Source of the DNA: Xanthobacteraceae bacterium
GTDB taxonomy: Bacteria; Pseudomonadota; Alphaproteobacteria; Rhizobiales; Xanthobacteraceae
Direction of reading: 5' to 3'
Assembly: GCA_019746355.1 (NCBI GenBank)
Contig: JAIESC010000266.1
Span: 1 to 19,108, forward strand
Length of the DNA stretch: 19,108 bases
Each line of letters starts with the position of its first letter. Position 1 is the stretch's first letter. Positions 1 to 6,872 of this stretch are shown here, one piece after another. A program made the translations under genes and the position numbers. The notes under the pieces were generated by a model. That model saw only the letters and a list, made by a program, of their open reading frames with translations. It did no database searches and was not told where the DNA came from.

Positions 1-987
1 CTGCGCGCGCAGGCGCCCGCGGCCGCGGCGGTCACCCCGGCGCTGATCGAGGCGGCGAAGAAGGAAGGCAAGCTTGTCTGGTACGCCGCCATGGACCTGC
101 CGGTGTCGCAGGCCGTGGCGCGCGGTTTCGAGGCCAAATATCCCGGCATCGCCGTGCGGATCGAGCGCACCGGCTCGGAACGGCAATTCGTGCGGCTGGC
201 GCAGGAGTATGCCAGCAACATCCGTGTGGTCGACGTCATCAACGCCTCCGACGCCTCGCACTTCGTCGCCTGGAAGCGCAACGGCTGGCTCGCGCCTTAT
301 GTGCCGGAGGATGTGGCGAAGTTCTTTCCGGCCGAGCACCGCGACGCCGACGGGCTGTTCGCGACCGCCCGCGTCTATGTCAGCGCGCTCGGCTACAACA
401 CCAATCTGGTGAAGGCCGAGGACGCGCCGAGGAGCTTCCGCGATCTGCTCGACCCCAAATGGAAGGGCAAGATCGTCAAGGCGCATCCCGGCTACAGCGG
501 CACGATCATGACCGCGACCTACCAGATCGCCCGCGATCTCGGCTGGGAGTTCTTCGAGCAGCTCGCCAGGCAGAACGTGCTGCAGGTGCAATCCTCGGTC
601 GATCCGCCGAAGAAGCTTGCGCTCGGCGAGCGCGCGGTGATGGCGGACGGCAACGATTTCAGCGTGATCCAGCTCAAGGAGCAGGGGCAGCCGGTCGAGG
701 TGGTTTATCCGGCCGAGGGCGCGCCGCTGATCGTGTGCCCGAACGCGGTGATGAAGGCCGCGCCCAATCCCAATGCGGCGCGGCTGTTCCAGAGCTACCT
801 GTTCTCAGCCGAGGGCCAGCAGCTTCTCTGCGATTTCGCCGCGCAGCACTCCATGCACCCGCAGGTCCGCACCAAGCCCGGCCGTCCGGTGCTATCGGGC
901 ATCAAGGTGATGAAGGACGATCCGGTCGCGGTCGAGGCGCAGGCGGATCAGATCAAGGCGCGTTATGTCTCCTACTTCAAGGTGTAG
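1..987 (+). CDS. Iron(III)-type ABC transporter substrate-binding protein, 5'-truncated
   Basis: This is a periplasmic type 2 solute-binding protein of the extracellular solute-binding family 1, closest in style to the Fe(3+)-binding FbpA/AfuA group. It would deliver ligand to the permease encoded next. The open frame runs in from the window edge, so the signal peptide and true start lie outside. The first visible residues are an Ala-rich stretch that leads into the typical mature start EAAKKEGKLVWYAA. Other family landmarks are YNTNLVKAEDAP followed by SFRDLLDPKWKGKI, and a C-terminal segment with NPNAARLFQSYLFSAEGQQ. About 328 codons are visible, near the mature length of the family. The ligand cannot be fixed from sequence; iron, or an organic compound such as a phosphonate or polyamine, is possible. 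The permease follows after a 303-base gap holding a palindromic element. Confidence 0.88.
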   Translation: MRAQAPAAAAVTPALIEAAKKEGKLVWYAAMDLPVSQAVARGFEAKYPGIAVRIERTGSERQFVRLAQEYASNIRVVDVINASDASHFVAWKRNGWLAPYVPEDVAKFFPAEHRDADGLFATARVYVSALGYNTNLVKAEDAPRSFRDLLDPKWKGKIVKAHPGYSGTIMTATYQIARDLGWEFFEQLARQNVLQVQSSVDPPKKLALGERAVMADGNDFSVIQLKEQGQPVEVVYPAEGAPLIVCPNAVMKAAPNPNAARLFQSYLFSAEGQQLLCDFAAQHSMHPQVRTKPGRPVLSGIKVMKDDPVAVEAQADQIKARYVSYFKV

Positions 988-993
988 TGCAGG

Positions 994-1202
994 TTCCAGT
1001 TGGTTTGCACTGCTCTCTCCGCCGTCATGCGCGGGCTTAGCCGTCCGAAGGACGGCGTCGCCTCGCTCGCCTATGACCCGCGCATCCATACGGTGGCACG
1101 GCACGCATCGACTGACGGAAGACTTCCGCCGCTGCGCCGCTTCATGGATGGCCGGGTCAAGCCCGGCCACGACGTGGATGGGGTGGCGCAAACCAACTGG
1201 AA
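994..1202. repeat. Palindromic intergenic element bounded by a 15-bp inverted repeat
   Basis: The gap between the binding protein and permease genes holds a composite palindrome. Its ends are a perfect 15-bp inverted repeat, TTCCAGTTGGTTTGC at 994-1008 and its complement at 1188-1202. Inside are a hairpin at 1150-1168 (GGCCGGG, loop TCAAG, CCCGGCC) and the words GTCATGCGCGGG and CCCGCGCATCCAT, which are typical of REP-like intergenic repeats in Bradyrhizobium and its relatives. The region has no convincing coding potential. It may act on the mRNA by stabilising the upstream transcript or attenuating downstream expression; that is inference. Confidence 0.75.
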
Positions 1203-1290
1203 AGCGCTCTAACAGGCTGGCCTTGCCGCGCCCGCGGCCCAGGGCTACGCCTTATAGGGAAGAGGCTACGCCGTTCTGGGAAGTCCGATC

Positions 1291-3006
1291 ATGACCATTG
1301 CCGTTTCCGAGCAGGCTCCGCGCGCAGTGCACGGCTTCGACCACACGAAGCTCGTGCTCTACAGCTTTGCGGCGGTCCTGGTCGTGCTGATCGTGCTGCC
1401 GATATCGTGGCTGGTCTACTACAGCTTCGCGACCAAGGACGGTGCGTTCACGCTGTCCAATTTCGCGACGCTGATCAACGATCCGACGCTGCTCGATCCG
1501 CTTGTCACCACGTTCATCCTTTCGACCAGCGTGAGCCTGATCTGCTGCGCGGTCGCCTCGCCGATGGGCTGGCTGGTCGCGCGCACCGACATGCCGTTCC
1601 GCCGCACGGTACGGCTGCTCGTCACCGCGTCGTTCGTGACCCCGCCGTTTCTCGGCGCGATCGCCTGGGAGCTGCTGGCAGCGCCCAACAGCGGCCTGAT
1701 CAACAAGGTCTATCGGGTCGTCACCGGTGCCGAGTCCGATTCCGTCCTGTTCAACATCTATTCGTTTCCCGGCCTGATCTTCGTCGTCTCCTGCTACACC
1801 TTCCCCTATGTGTTCGTGCTGGTGGCGAACGCGCTCGACCGCACGCCGGGCGAGCTCGAGGACGCCTCCTCGGTGCTCGGCGGCGGCACCTGGGTCACGG
1901 CGCGGCGCGTCACCATTCCGCTGGCGCTGCCGGCGCTGCTCGCCGGCGCCCTGGTCGCGTTCCTGCAGGCCATGACGCTGTTCGGCTCGCCGGCGATCCT
2001 CGCGCTGCCGGCGGGCTTCCACACCATGACCACCAAGATCTGGAGCCTGTTCCAGTATCCGCCGAAGCCGGAGCTTGCGGCCGCCGCGTCCGTGCCGCTG
2101 CTGGTCTTGACGGTGATCCTGCTGCGTGCCGAGCACATGATCCTCGGCCGCCGCTCTTATGCGGTGCTGGGCGGCAAGAACAGCGAGCCGCGCATCATCC
2201 GGCTCGGCAAGCTGAAATGGCTGGCGCTGGCCTTCTGCTTCATTGTGCTGCTCAACCCGGTGTTTTTGCCGTACGGCGCGCTGCTCAACGCCACCTTTTC
2301 CAAGGTCGCCTCGCAGTTCGTGACCTTCACCAACTTCACCTTCCACAACATCTACTTCGTGTTCTTCGAGCTGTCGGCGACCAAGCTCGCGCTCTACAAC
2401 ACCTTCGTGCTCGGCATCGCCACCGCGACCATCGGTACGGTGATCGCCGTGGTGATCGCCTATCTCACCGCGCGCGAGGCGGTCACCGGCCACAAGGCGC
2501 TGGGGTTCCTCGCCACCGCGCCGGTCGCCATTCCCGGCATCGTGCTCGGCGTAGGATTGTTCCTGAGCTACACCCGGCCGCCCTTCGTGCTCTACGGCAC
2601 GCTGTGGATACTGCTGCTCGCCTTCCTCACGCTCGCGATGCCCGCCGCCTACCAGCAGATGCAGTCGGCGTTCAAGGCGATCCATCCGGAGCTCGAGGAC
2701 GCAAGCCGCATCCTCGGCGCGACGCGGCTGACGGCGCTGCGCCAGATCACCGCGCCGCTGCTTCGCACCTCGGTGATCGCCACCTGGTGCTTCGTGTTCG
2801 TCGGCACGATCCGCGAGCTGTCGGCCGCGGTGATGCTGTTCACCTCGGAAACCAAGGTGATCTCGGTCCTGATCTTCGACCTGAACGAAAGCGGCGATCT
2901 TGCGGCGATCTCGGTGCTCGGCCTGACCTTGCTGGTCGTCACCTCGGTGATCGTCACTCTGGCCAACCGGCTGCGGCTCGGCTGCGGCTCGGCGGCGGCA
3001 GCGTGA
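1291..3006 (+). CDS. Iron-type ABC transporter permease with two fused BPD domains
   Basis: This inner-membrane permease has 571 residues and two tandem binding-protein-dependent transport domains, the layout of FbpB/AfuB-type iron(III) permeases. Each half carries the cytoplasmic EAA loop that docks on the ATPase: ELEDASSVLGGG at about residues 188-199, and ELEDASRILGAT at about residues 467-479 after AIHP. Many hydrophobic segments are visible, including 22-46, 71-95 and 159-180, in agreement with roughly 12 membrane helices. The start at 1291 gives the normal short cytoplasmic N-terminus before the first helix. The gene should work with the binding protein at 1-987. No ATP-binding subunit follows, so the ATPase must lie upstream of the window or elsewhere. 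The substrate is not certain. Confidence 0.92.
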   Translation: MTIAVSEQAPRAVHGFDHTKLVLYSFAAVLVVLIVLPISWLVYYSFATKDGAFTLSNFATLINDPTLLDPLVTTFILSTSVSLICCAVASPMGWLVARTDMPFRRTVRLLVTASFVTPPFLGAIAWELLAAPNSGLINKVYRVVTGAESDSVLFNIYSFPGLIFVVSCYTFPYVFVLVANALDRTPGELEDASSVLGGGTWVTARRVTIPLALPALLAGALVAFLQAMTLFGSPAILALPAGFHTMTTKIWSLFQYPPKPELAAAASVPLLVLTVILLRAEHMILGRRSYAVLGGKNSEPRIIRLGKLKWLALAFCFIVLLNPVFLPYGALLNATFSKVASQFVTFTNFTFHNIYFVFFELSATKLALYNTFVLGIATATIGTVIAVVIAYLTAREAVTGHKALGFLATAPVAIPGIVLGVGLFLSYTRPPFVLYGTLWILLLAFLTLAMPAAYQQMQSAFKAIHPELEDASRILGATRLTALRQITAPLLRTSVIATWCFVFVGTIRELSAAVMLFTSETKVISVLIFDLNESGDLAAISVLGLTLLVVTSVIVTLANRLRLGCGSAAAA

Positions 3007-3033
3007 GGTTGCGGGATAATTGATCCATCGGCC

Positions 3034-3166
3034 GTCATGCCAGGGCATCCAGCCCACCGTCCGTCATGCCCCGCGAAGGCGGGGCATCCAGCCTTTCCTG
3101 AGAGATGATGAGACAAATGAACTCTGGTATTCACTGGATCGCCCGCCTTCGCGGGCGATGACGGAC
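3034..3166. repeat. Intergenic palindromic repeat cluster (REP-like)
   Basis: The gap between the permease and the MmgE/PrpD gene is almost filled by short palindromes. One is TGCCCCGC, loop GAAG, GCGGGGCA at 3067-3086. Another is CGCCCGC, loop CTTC, GCGGGCG at 3140-3157. Copies of GTCATGCC and GGCATCCAGCC recur around them. The layout fits the REP-type intergenic repeats widespread in this bacterial order. There is no coding signal. A hairpin this close to the next start could influence translation or act as a weak terminator of the permease transcript. Confidence 0.7.
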
Positions 3167-3174
3167 CTGCCTTG

Positions 3175-4548
3175 ATGGACGCCAAGCTCCCGGACATCGC
3201 CATTGCCGAGCATCTTGCCGGACGGATCGTTGCCGTCGACGCCACAAGGCTTCCCGCGGCGGCACGCGACAAATGCCAGGAGACCCTGATCGATGTCGTG
3301 GGTCTTTGCATCGCCGCCCGCAACGAGGATTACGTCAGGGCCGCGATCGGCGGCTGGGACGAGGACGGCGCTTGCACCGCGATCGGCCACACGCGCGCGC
3401 TGAGCGCGGCGGGTGCGGCTTTCGTCAACGGCACCGCGGCGCACGGCGAGGACTTCGACGACACCTTCGAGGGCGGGCCGGTCCATGCCGGGGCGGTGAT
3501 CGTGCCGGCCGTGCTGGCGGTGGCCGAGCGGCATGCGCTGAGCGGCAAGGCCGCGCTGGAAGGCATAGCGGTCGGCATCGAGATCATGTGCCGCCTCGGC
3601 CTCGTCGCGCCGAAAATGGTGCACAAGGCAGGCTTCCATCCCACCGCGGTGTTCGGCGCGATGGGTGCCGCGGCCGCGGTCGGCAAGGCGCTCGGCCTCG
3701 ACAGAAAGCAGATCGTCGACGCCTTCGGCGTGGTCGGCTCGATGGCCTCCGGCATCATCGAATATCTCGCCGAAGGCACCTGGACCAAGCGCATGCATGC
3801 CGGCTGGGCCGGGCAGTCGGGCATGCGCGCGGCGCTGCTGGCGCGGTCGGGCTTTTGCGGGCCGCGCACGGTGTTCGAGGGCGCGCACGGTTTCTTCCAC
3901 GGTTTCGCCAACACGACCAAAGGCGATTTCGACGCGGTGACCGGCGACTTCGGCACGCGCTGGCTCACGCAGACGCTCGCCTTCAAGCTCTATCCCTGCG
4001 GGACCATGACCCATCCCTACATCGACTGCGCGCGGCGGCTCGGCGCGCGCGGCATCAAGCCGGACGATGTTGTCGAGATGGTCTGCGACGTGGGCGAGGG
4101 CACCGTGCACCGGCTCTGGGAGCCGCTCGCCGCCAAGCAGACCCCCAGGAATGGTTACGCCGGAAAGTTCTCGCAGCCCTATTGCATCGCCGCGGGCTTC
4201 ATCCGCGGCAATGTGGGCCTGAGCGATTTTTCCGATGCGGCGGTGAGCGAGCCCGCGGTCGTCGCGCTGGCGAAGAAAGTCCGCTACCGCATCGATCCGG
4301 ACAATCCCTACCCCACCAACTTCACCGGCCACATCCGCGCCACCTTGCGCGACGGCAGCGTGATCGAGGAACGTCAGCCGCACATGCGCGGCGGGGCGCA
4401 TGAGCCGCTGACCCGAAAAGACATCGAGGACAAGTTCCTGCTCAATGCGCGCCACGGCGGCTACGATGCCGGGCGCGCGGCGGCGGCGTTGAAGCTTACG
4501 TCGAACATCTTTGGCGGACGGATCGACTTGTCGCCGCTCAGAGGGTAG
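3175..4548 (+). CDS. MmgE/PrpD family protein
   Basis: A 457-residue member of the MmgE/PrpD superfamily, which includes 2-methylcitrate dehydratase (PrpD), cis-aconitate decarboxylase and many uncharacterised relatives acting on branched or substituted dicarboxylic and tricarboxylic acids. Family landmarks are NGTAAHGEDFDDT (about residues 85-97), VHAGAVIVPA (103-112), GFHPTAVFGAMGAAAA (about 153-168) and TKRMHAGWAGQSGMRAALLA further on. The length matches the family, which is usually 440-500 residues. TTG at 3172 is also in frame; ATG at 3175 is preferred. The next gene lies 159 bases downstream behind a palindromic repeat. The SDR, MFS and aldehyde dehydrogenase neighbours suggest catabolism of an organic acid. 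No propionate-pathway genes such as prpB or prpC are visible, so PrpD itself is not claimed. Confidence 0.9.
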   Translation: MDAKLPDIAIAEHLAGRIVAVDATRLPAAARDKCQETLIDVVGLCIAARNEDYVRAAIGGWDEDGACTAIGHTRALSAAGAAFVNGTAAHGEDFDDTFEGGPVHAGAVIVPAVLAVAERHALSGKAALEGIAVGIEIMCRLGLVAPKMVHKAGFHPTAVFGAMGAAAAVGKALGLDRKQIVDAFGVVGSMASGIIEYLAEGTWTKRMHAGWAGQSGMRAALLARSGFCGPRTVFEGAHGFFHGFANTTKGDFDAVTGDFGTRWLTQTLAFKLYPCGTMTHPYIDCARRLGARGIKPDDVVEMVCDVGEGTVHRLWEPLAAKQTPRNGYAGKFSQPYCIAAGFIRGNVGLSDFSDAAVSEPAVVALAKKVRYRIDPDNPYPTNFTGHIRATLRDGSVIEERQPHMRGGAHEPLTRKDIEDKFLLNARHGGYDAGRAAAALKLTSNIFGGRIDLSPLRG

Positions 4549-4555
4549 CTCTCTC

Positions 4556-4684
4556 CGTCATTCCGGGGCGCGTCCACGCGCGTCTTCGACGCGCTATGGT
4601 TGCGAGCCCGGAATCCAGAGGCAGCTACCGAATGTGGGTCTGGATTCCGGGCTCACGCGCTTACGCGCGTGCCCCGGAATGACG
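4556..4684. repeat. Nested inverted-repeat element upstream of the SDR gene
   Basis: The outer arms are a perfect 14-bp inverted repeat, CGTCATTCCGGGGC at 4556-4569 and its complement at 4671-4684. A second perfect 14-bp pair is nested inside: GAGCCCGGAATCCA at 4604-4617 and its complement at 4641-4654. This is a typical long intergenic palindrome of Bradyrhizobium-like genomes. An open frame that reads through it from 4600 into the SDR gene is a by-product of the repeat. The element ends about 24 bases before the SDR start codon, so its 3' arm lies close to the ribosome-binding region. Confidence 0.8.
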
Positions 4685-4707
4685 TGGAGAGGGTTGAGGT
4701 AAATTAC

Positions 4708-5457
4708 ATGGCAGATCAAGAACTCGCCGGCCGTGTGGCCATCATCACCGGCGCGGGCCGCAGCATCGGCCGCGCGATGGCGCTGGAGCTCGCCGCGGGC
4801 GGCTGCACCGTCGTCGTCAACGTGCGCAAGAACCGCGCCGAGGCGGAGAGCGTCGTCAAGGAGATCGAATCCATGGGCGGCAAGGCGATGGCCGCCATCG
4901 CCGATGTCACCGATGCGCCCGCCGTTGAGGCCATGGCCAAGGCTGCGCTCGAGCGGTTCGGCCGGATCGACTATCTCATCAACAACGCGGCGCTGCGCCA
5001 GGAGAAGGCCATCGACGAGATGACCTACGAGGACTGGCGATTCATCATCGGCGTGATTCTCGACGGCGCGTTCCACTGCGTGAAGGCCTGCCTGCCGGCG
5101 ATCAAGCAAAGCGATGCGGGTTCGATCATCAACATCGGCGGCCTCACCGGCGCGATGGGTGCGCCGGATCGCGCCCATGTCGTCACGGCCAAGGCCGGCA
5201 TTGCCGGCCTCACCCGCGCGCTGGCGATGGAGCTTGCCCCGCACAAGATCACCGTGAACACGATCGTGCCGTCGATGCTGGCGCGCCAGGACCGTTCCCA
5301 TGACATTCCCAGGCATCCGGTCTACCGGCCGCTGCTCGGACGCGCCGGCTGGCCGGACGACATCGCGCCGTTGGCGCGTCTGCTGGTGGGCCCGGGCGGA
5401 CGCTACATCACCGGCCAGATCATCAACGTCAGCGGCGGCACTTATTTCAACGTCTGA
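4708..5457 (+). CDS. SDR-family protein with a degenerate catalytic tetrad
   Basis: A 249-residue Rossmann-fold protein of the classical short-chain dehydrogenase/reductase family. The start is ATG 4708, preceded by GAGGT and located after the palindrome. The cofactor loop TGAGRSIG is intact at residues 14-21, NNAA is at 92-95, and the end ITGQIINVSGGTYFNV is typical of FabG-like proteins. Aligned to FabG landmarks, however, the tetrad Asn-Ser-Tyr-Lys reads Ile117, Gly145, Val158 and Lys162, so only the lysine remains. NIGG replaces the usual NIGS/NISS, and HVVTAK replaces the usual YxxxK. Normal dehydrogenase chemistry is therefore unlikely. It may bind a nucleotide or act as a structural or regulatory partner. 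The frame is otherwise intact and in step with the MFS and aldehyde dehydrogenase genes downstream, which argues against random decay. Confidence 0.88.
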   Translation: MADQELAGRVAIITGAGRSIGRAMALELAAGGCTVVVNVRKNRAEAESVVKEIESMGGKAMAAIADVTDAPAVEAMAKAALERFGRIDYLINNAALRQEKAIDEMTYEDWRFIIGVILDGAFHCVKACLPAIKQSDAGSIINIGGLTGAMGAPDRAHVVTAKAGIAGLTRALAMELAPHKITVNTIVPSMLARQDRSHDIPRHPVYRPLLGRAGWPDDIAPLARLLVGPGGRYITGQIINVSGGTYFNV

Positions 5458-5490
5458 GGCGGTGATCGGGGCAATGAGAGACAGCGGCCG

Positions 5491-6714
5491 ATGACGCGAT
5501 CGCCTCCGAGCTGGATTGTCGTCATCGGCGTCATTCTCGTGCTGCAGACCGTGTCGGCGACACACGGCCGGCTGGTGCCGGTTGCGGGACCGGTGTTCAC
5601 CGCGGAGTTCGGCTGGGACCAGGCCTGGGTCGGCTATCTGACGGCCACCAGCACCGTCGGCGCGCTGTTCGTGCTCACAGCCGGCATCGGCCTGATGCAT
5701 CGGCTCGGCGGCGTCTACGCCTTGCAGCTCAGCCTGCTGATCGGCTCGGCGGCCCTGTTGCTCTATCTTGTCCCGTCCATTGCATGGGCGCTGATCGCCA
5801 GCCTCTGCATGGGCTTGAGCAACGGCACCGCCAATCCGGCCGGCAGCGAGGTTTTGACGCGGCTCACGCCGAAGGAGCATCGCAACATCGTCTTCTCGGT
5901 GAAGCAGGCGGGCGTTCCGCTTGGCGGCATCATCGGCGGACTTGCGATTCCGCCGCTGATCGATGCGCTGGGCTGGCGCTATGCGGCCGCCGTCGTCTCC
6001 GGGGTGTCGATCGTGGCGATCATGCTGACCTGGCCGTTCCGGGCCGGCATCGACCCGCCGCCCGAGCAGCGGGCCAGGCAGCGTCTCGTGAGCTTCCGGA
6101 TCAGCGACATCCTCGTGCCGCTCCGTTCGCTGTCGCGCGGCGAGCGGTTGTGGCGGACCTCCTGGGTCGGCTGCCTGCTGGCGACGCCGCAGGCGGGCTG
6201 GGTGACCTTCATGGTCACCTACCTTGTGGTCGGCCTCGGCATGTCGCTGAGCACCGCCGGGCTGGTGTTCGCCGTGATGCAGACCAGCAGCATGTTCGGC
6301 CGCGTCACGCTCGGATGGATTGCAGATCGTGTCGCGTCGGGGCCGGCGACGCTGATGATCGCCGCGATCGCTTCGACCATCTCGACCATTGCACTCGCGC
6401 TCAGCGCACCGGACTGGCCGCTGTGGGCGTTCCTGCTGCTGTCGGCGTTTGCCGGCATCGCCGTGTCCGGCTGGAACGGGGTGCAGATCGCGGAAGTTGC
6501 GCGGCGCTCGTCGCCCGAGCTGATCGCCGAGTCGGCGGCTGGCTCGGTCATTCTCATCTTCACGTCCAACATGCTGACGCCGGTGGTGTTCGCCGCGTTC
6601 ATCGCGGTCACCAATCGGTACGACATTGCCTATCTCATCCTGGCCGCCTTCAGCCTGGCCTGCATCCCACTGCTCTATGGGATCGACCGGGTGCCCGACC
6701 GGTCGGCCCGGTAG
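5491..6714 (+). CDS. MFS transporter
   Basis: A 407-residue inner-membrane carrier of the major facilitator superfamily with about 12 hydrophobic segments in two halves, the normal family length. The first helix starts at about residue 8 (WIVVIGVILVLQ). The loop after helix 4 and the glycine-rich helix 5 (FSVKQAGVPLGGIIGG, about residues 135-150) match CynX/NimT-like and organic-anion MFS carriers. A typical inter-helix loop with FGRVTLGWIADR lies in the second half. The gene starts 33 bases after the SDR stop. It likely imports the substrate handled by the adjacent enzymes; the substrate cannot be named from sequence. Confidence 0.9.
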   Translation: MTRSPPSWIVVIGVILVLQTVSATHGRLVPVAGPVFTAEFGWDQAWVGYLTATSTVGALFVLTAGIGLMHRLGGVYALQLSLLIGSAALLLYLVPSIAWALIASLCMGLSNGTANPAGSEVLTRLTPKEHRNIVFSVKQAGVPLGGIIGGLAIPPLIDALGWRYAAAVVSGVSIVAIMLTWPFRAGIDPPPEQRARQRLVSFRISDILVPLRSLSRGERLWRTSWVGCLLATPQAGWVTFMVTYLVVGLGMSLSTAGLVFAVMQTSSMFGRVTLGWIADRVASGPATLMIAAIASTISTIALALSAPDWPLWAFLLLSAFAGIAVSGWNGVQIAEVARRSSPELIAESAAGSVILIFTSNMLTPVVFAAFIAVTNRYDIAYLILAAFSLACIPLLYGIDRVPDRSAR

Positions 6715-6736
6715 AGCATTTTCCGGCGAAAGCCTG

Positions 6737-6755
6737 CCCCGGACTTGATCCGGGG
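6737..6755. repeat. Perfect 7-bp hairpin after the MFS gene
   Basis: CCCCGGA, loop CTTGA, TCCGGGG follows the MFS stop by 22 bases and is preceded by GAGCATTTTCCGGCGAAA, another word common in intergenic repeats of this bacterial group. No T-run follows, so it is a REP half-site or mRNA-stabilising hairpin rather than a clear intrinsic terminator. The rest of the gap up to the aldehyde dehydrogenase gene shows nothing else recognisable. Confidence 0.6.
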
Positions 6756-6872
6756 TGTGCCGCGGTTCGCCGTAGAAAAATGCGATCAACTTAAGAACCC
6801 CGACGGTGGCCGCGTCCGCGTGGAAGTGCTAAATCCATGTCACGAGGAACAGCCAAAAAAGAGAGGTTTGTC

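Noticed and set aside
1252..3057. A 601-codon open frame on the minus strand opposite the permease gene
   Set aside because: The translation is dominated by Arg, Glu, Gln, Asp, Gly and His without any recognisable domain, as expected for the antisense of a high-GC membrane-protein gene. The plus strand has clear permease motifs.
4600..4707. A longer SDR protein starting at 4600
   Set aside because: The extra 36 codons come from the intergenic palindrome. ATG 4708 has a ribosome-binding sequence and gives the normal SDR N-terminus.
6737..6755. An intrinsic terminator for the MFS gene
   Set aside because: The hairpin is perfect but is not followed by a T-run, and similar hairpins occur in other gaps as parts of repeats.
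4594..6789. A 731-codon open frame on the minus strand spanning the SDR and MFS genes
   Set aside because: Low-complexity, charged composition with no domain, covering two clear plus-strand genes and an intergenic palindrome; it is an antisense shadow.
6837..6872. An earlier aldehyde dehydrogenase start at 6837
   Set aside because: It adds 12 unconserved residues, and AGAGAGG just before 6873 favours the later start.
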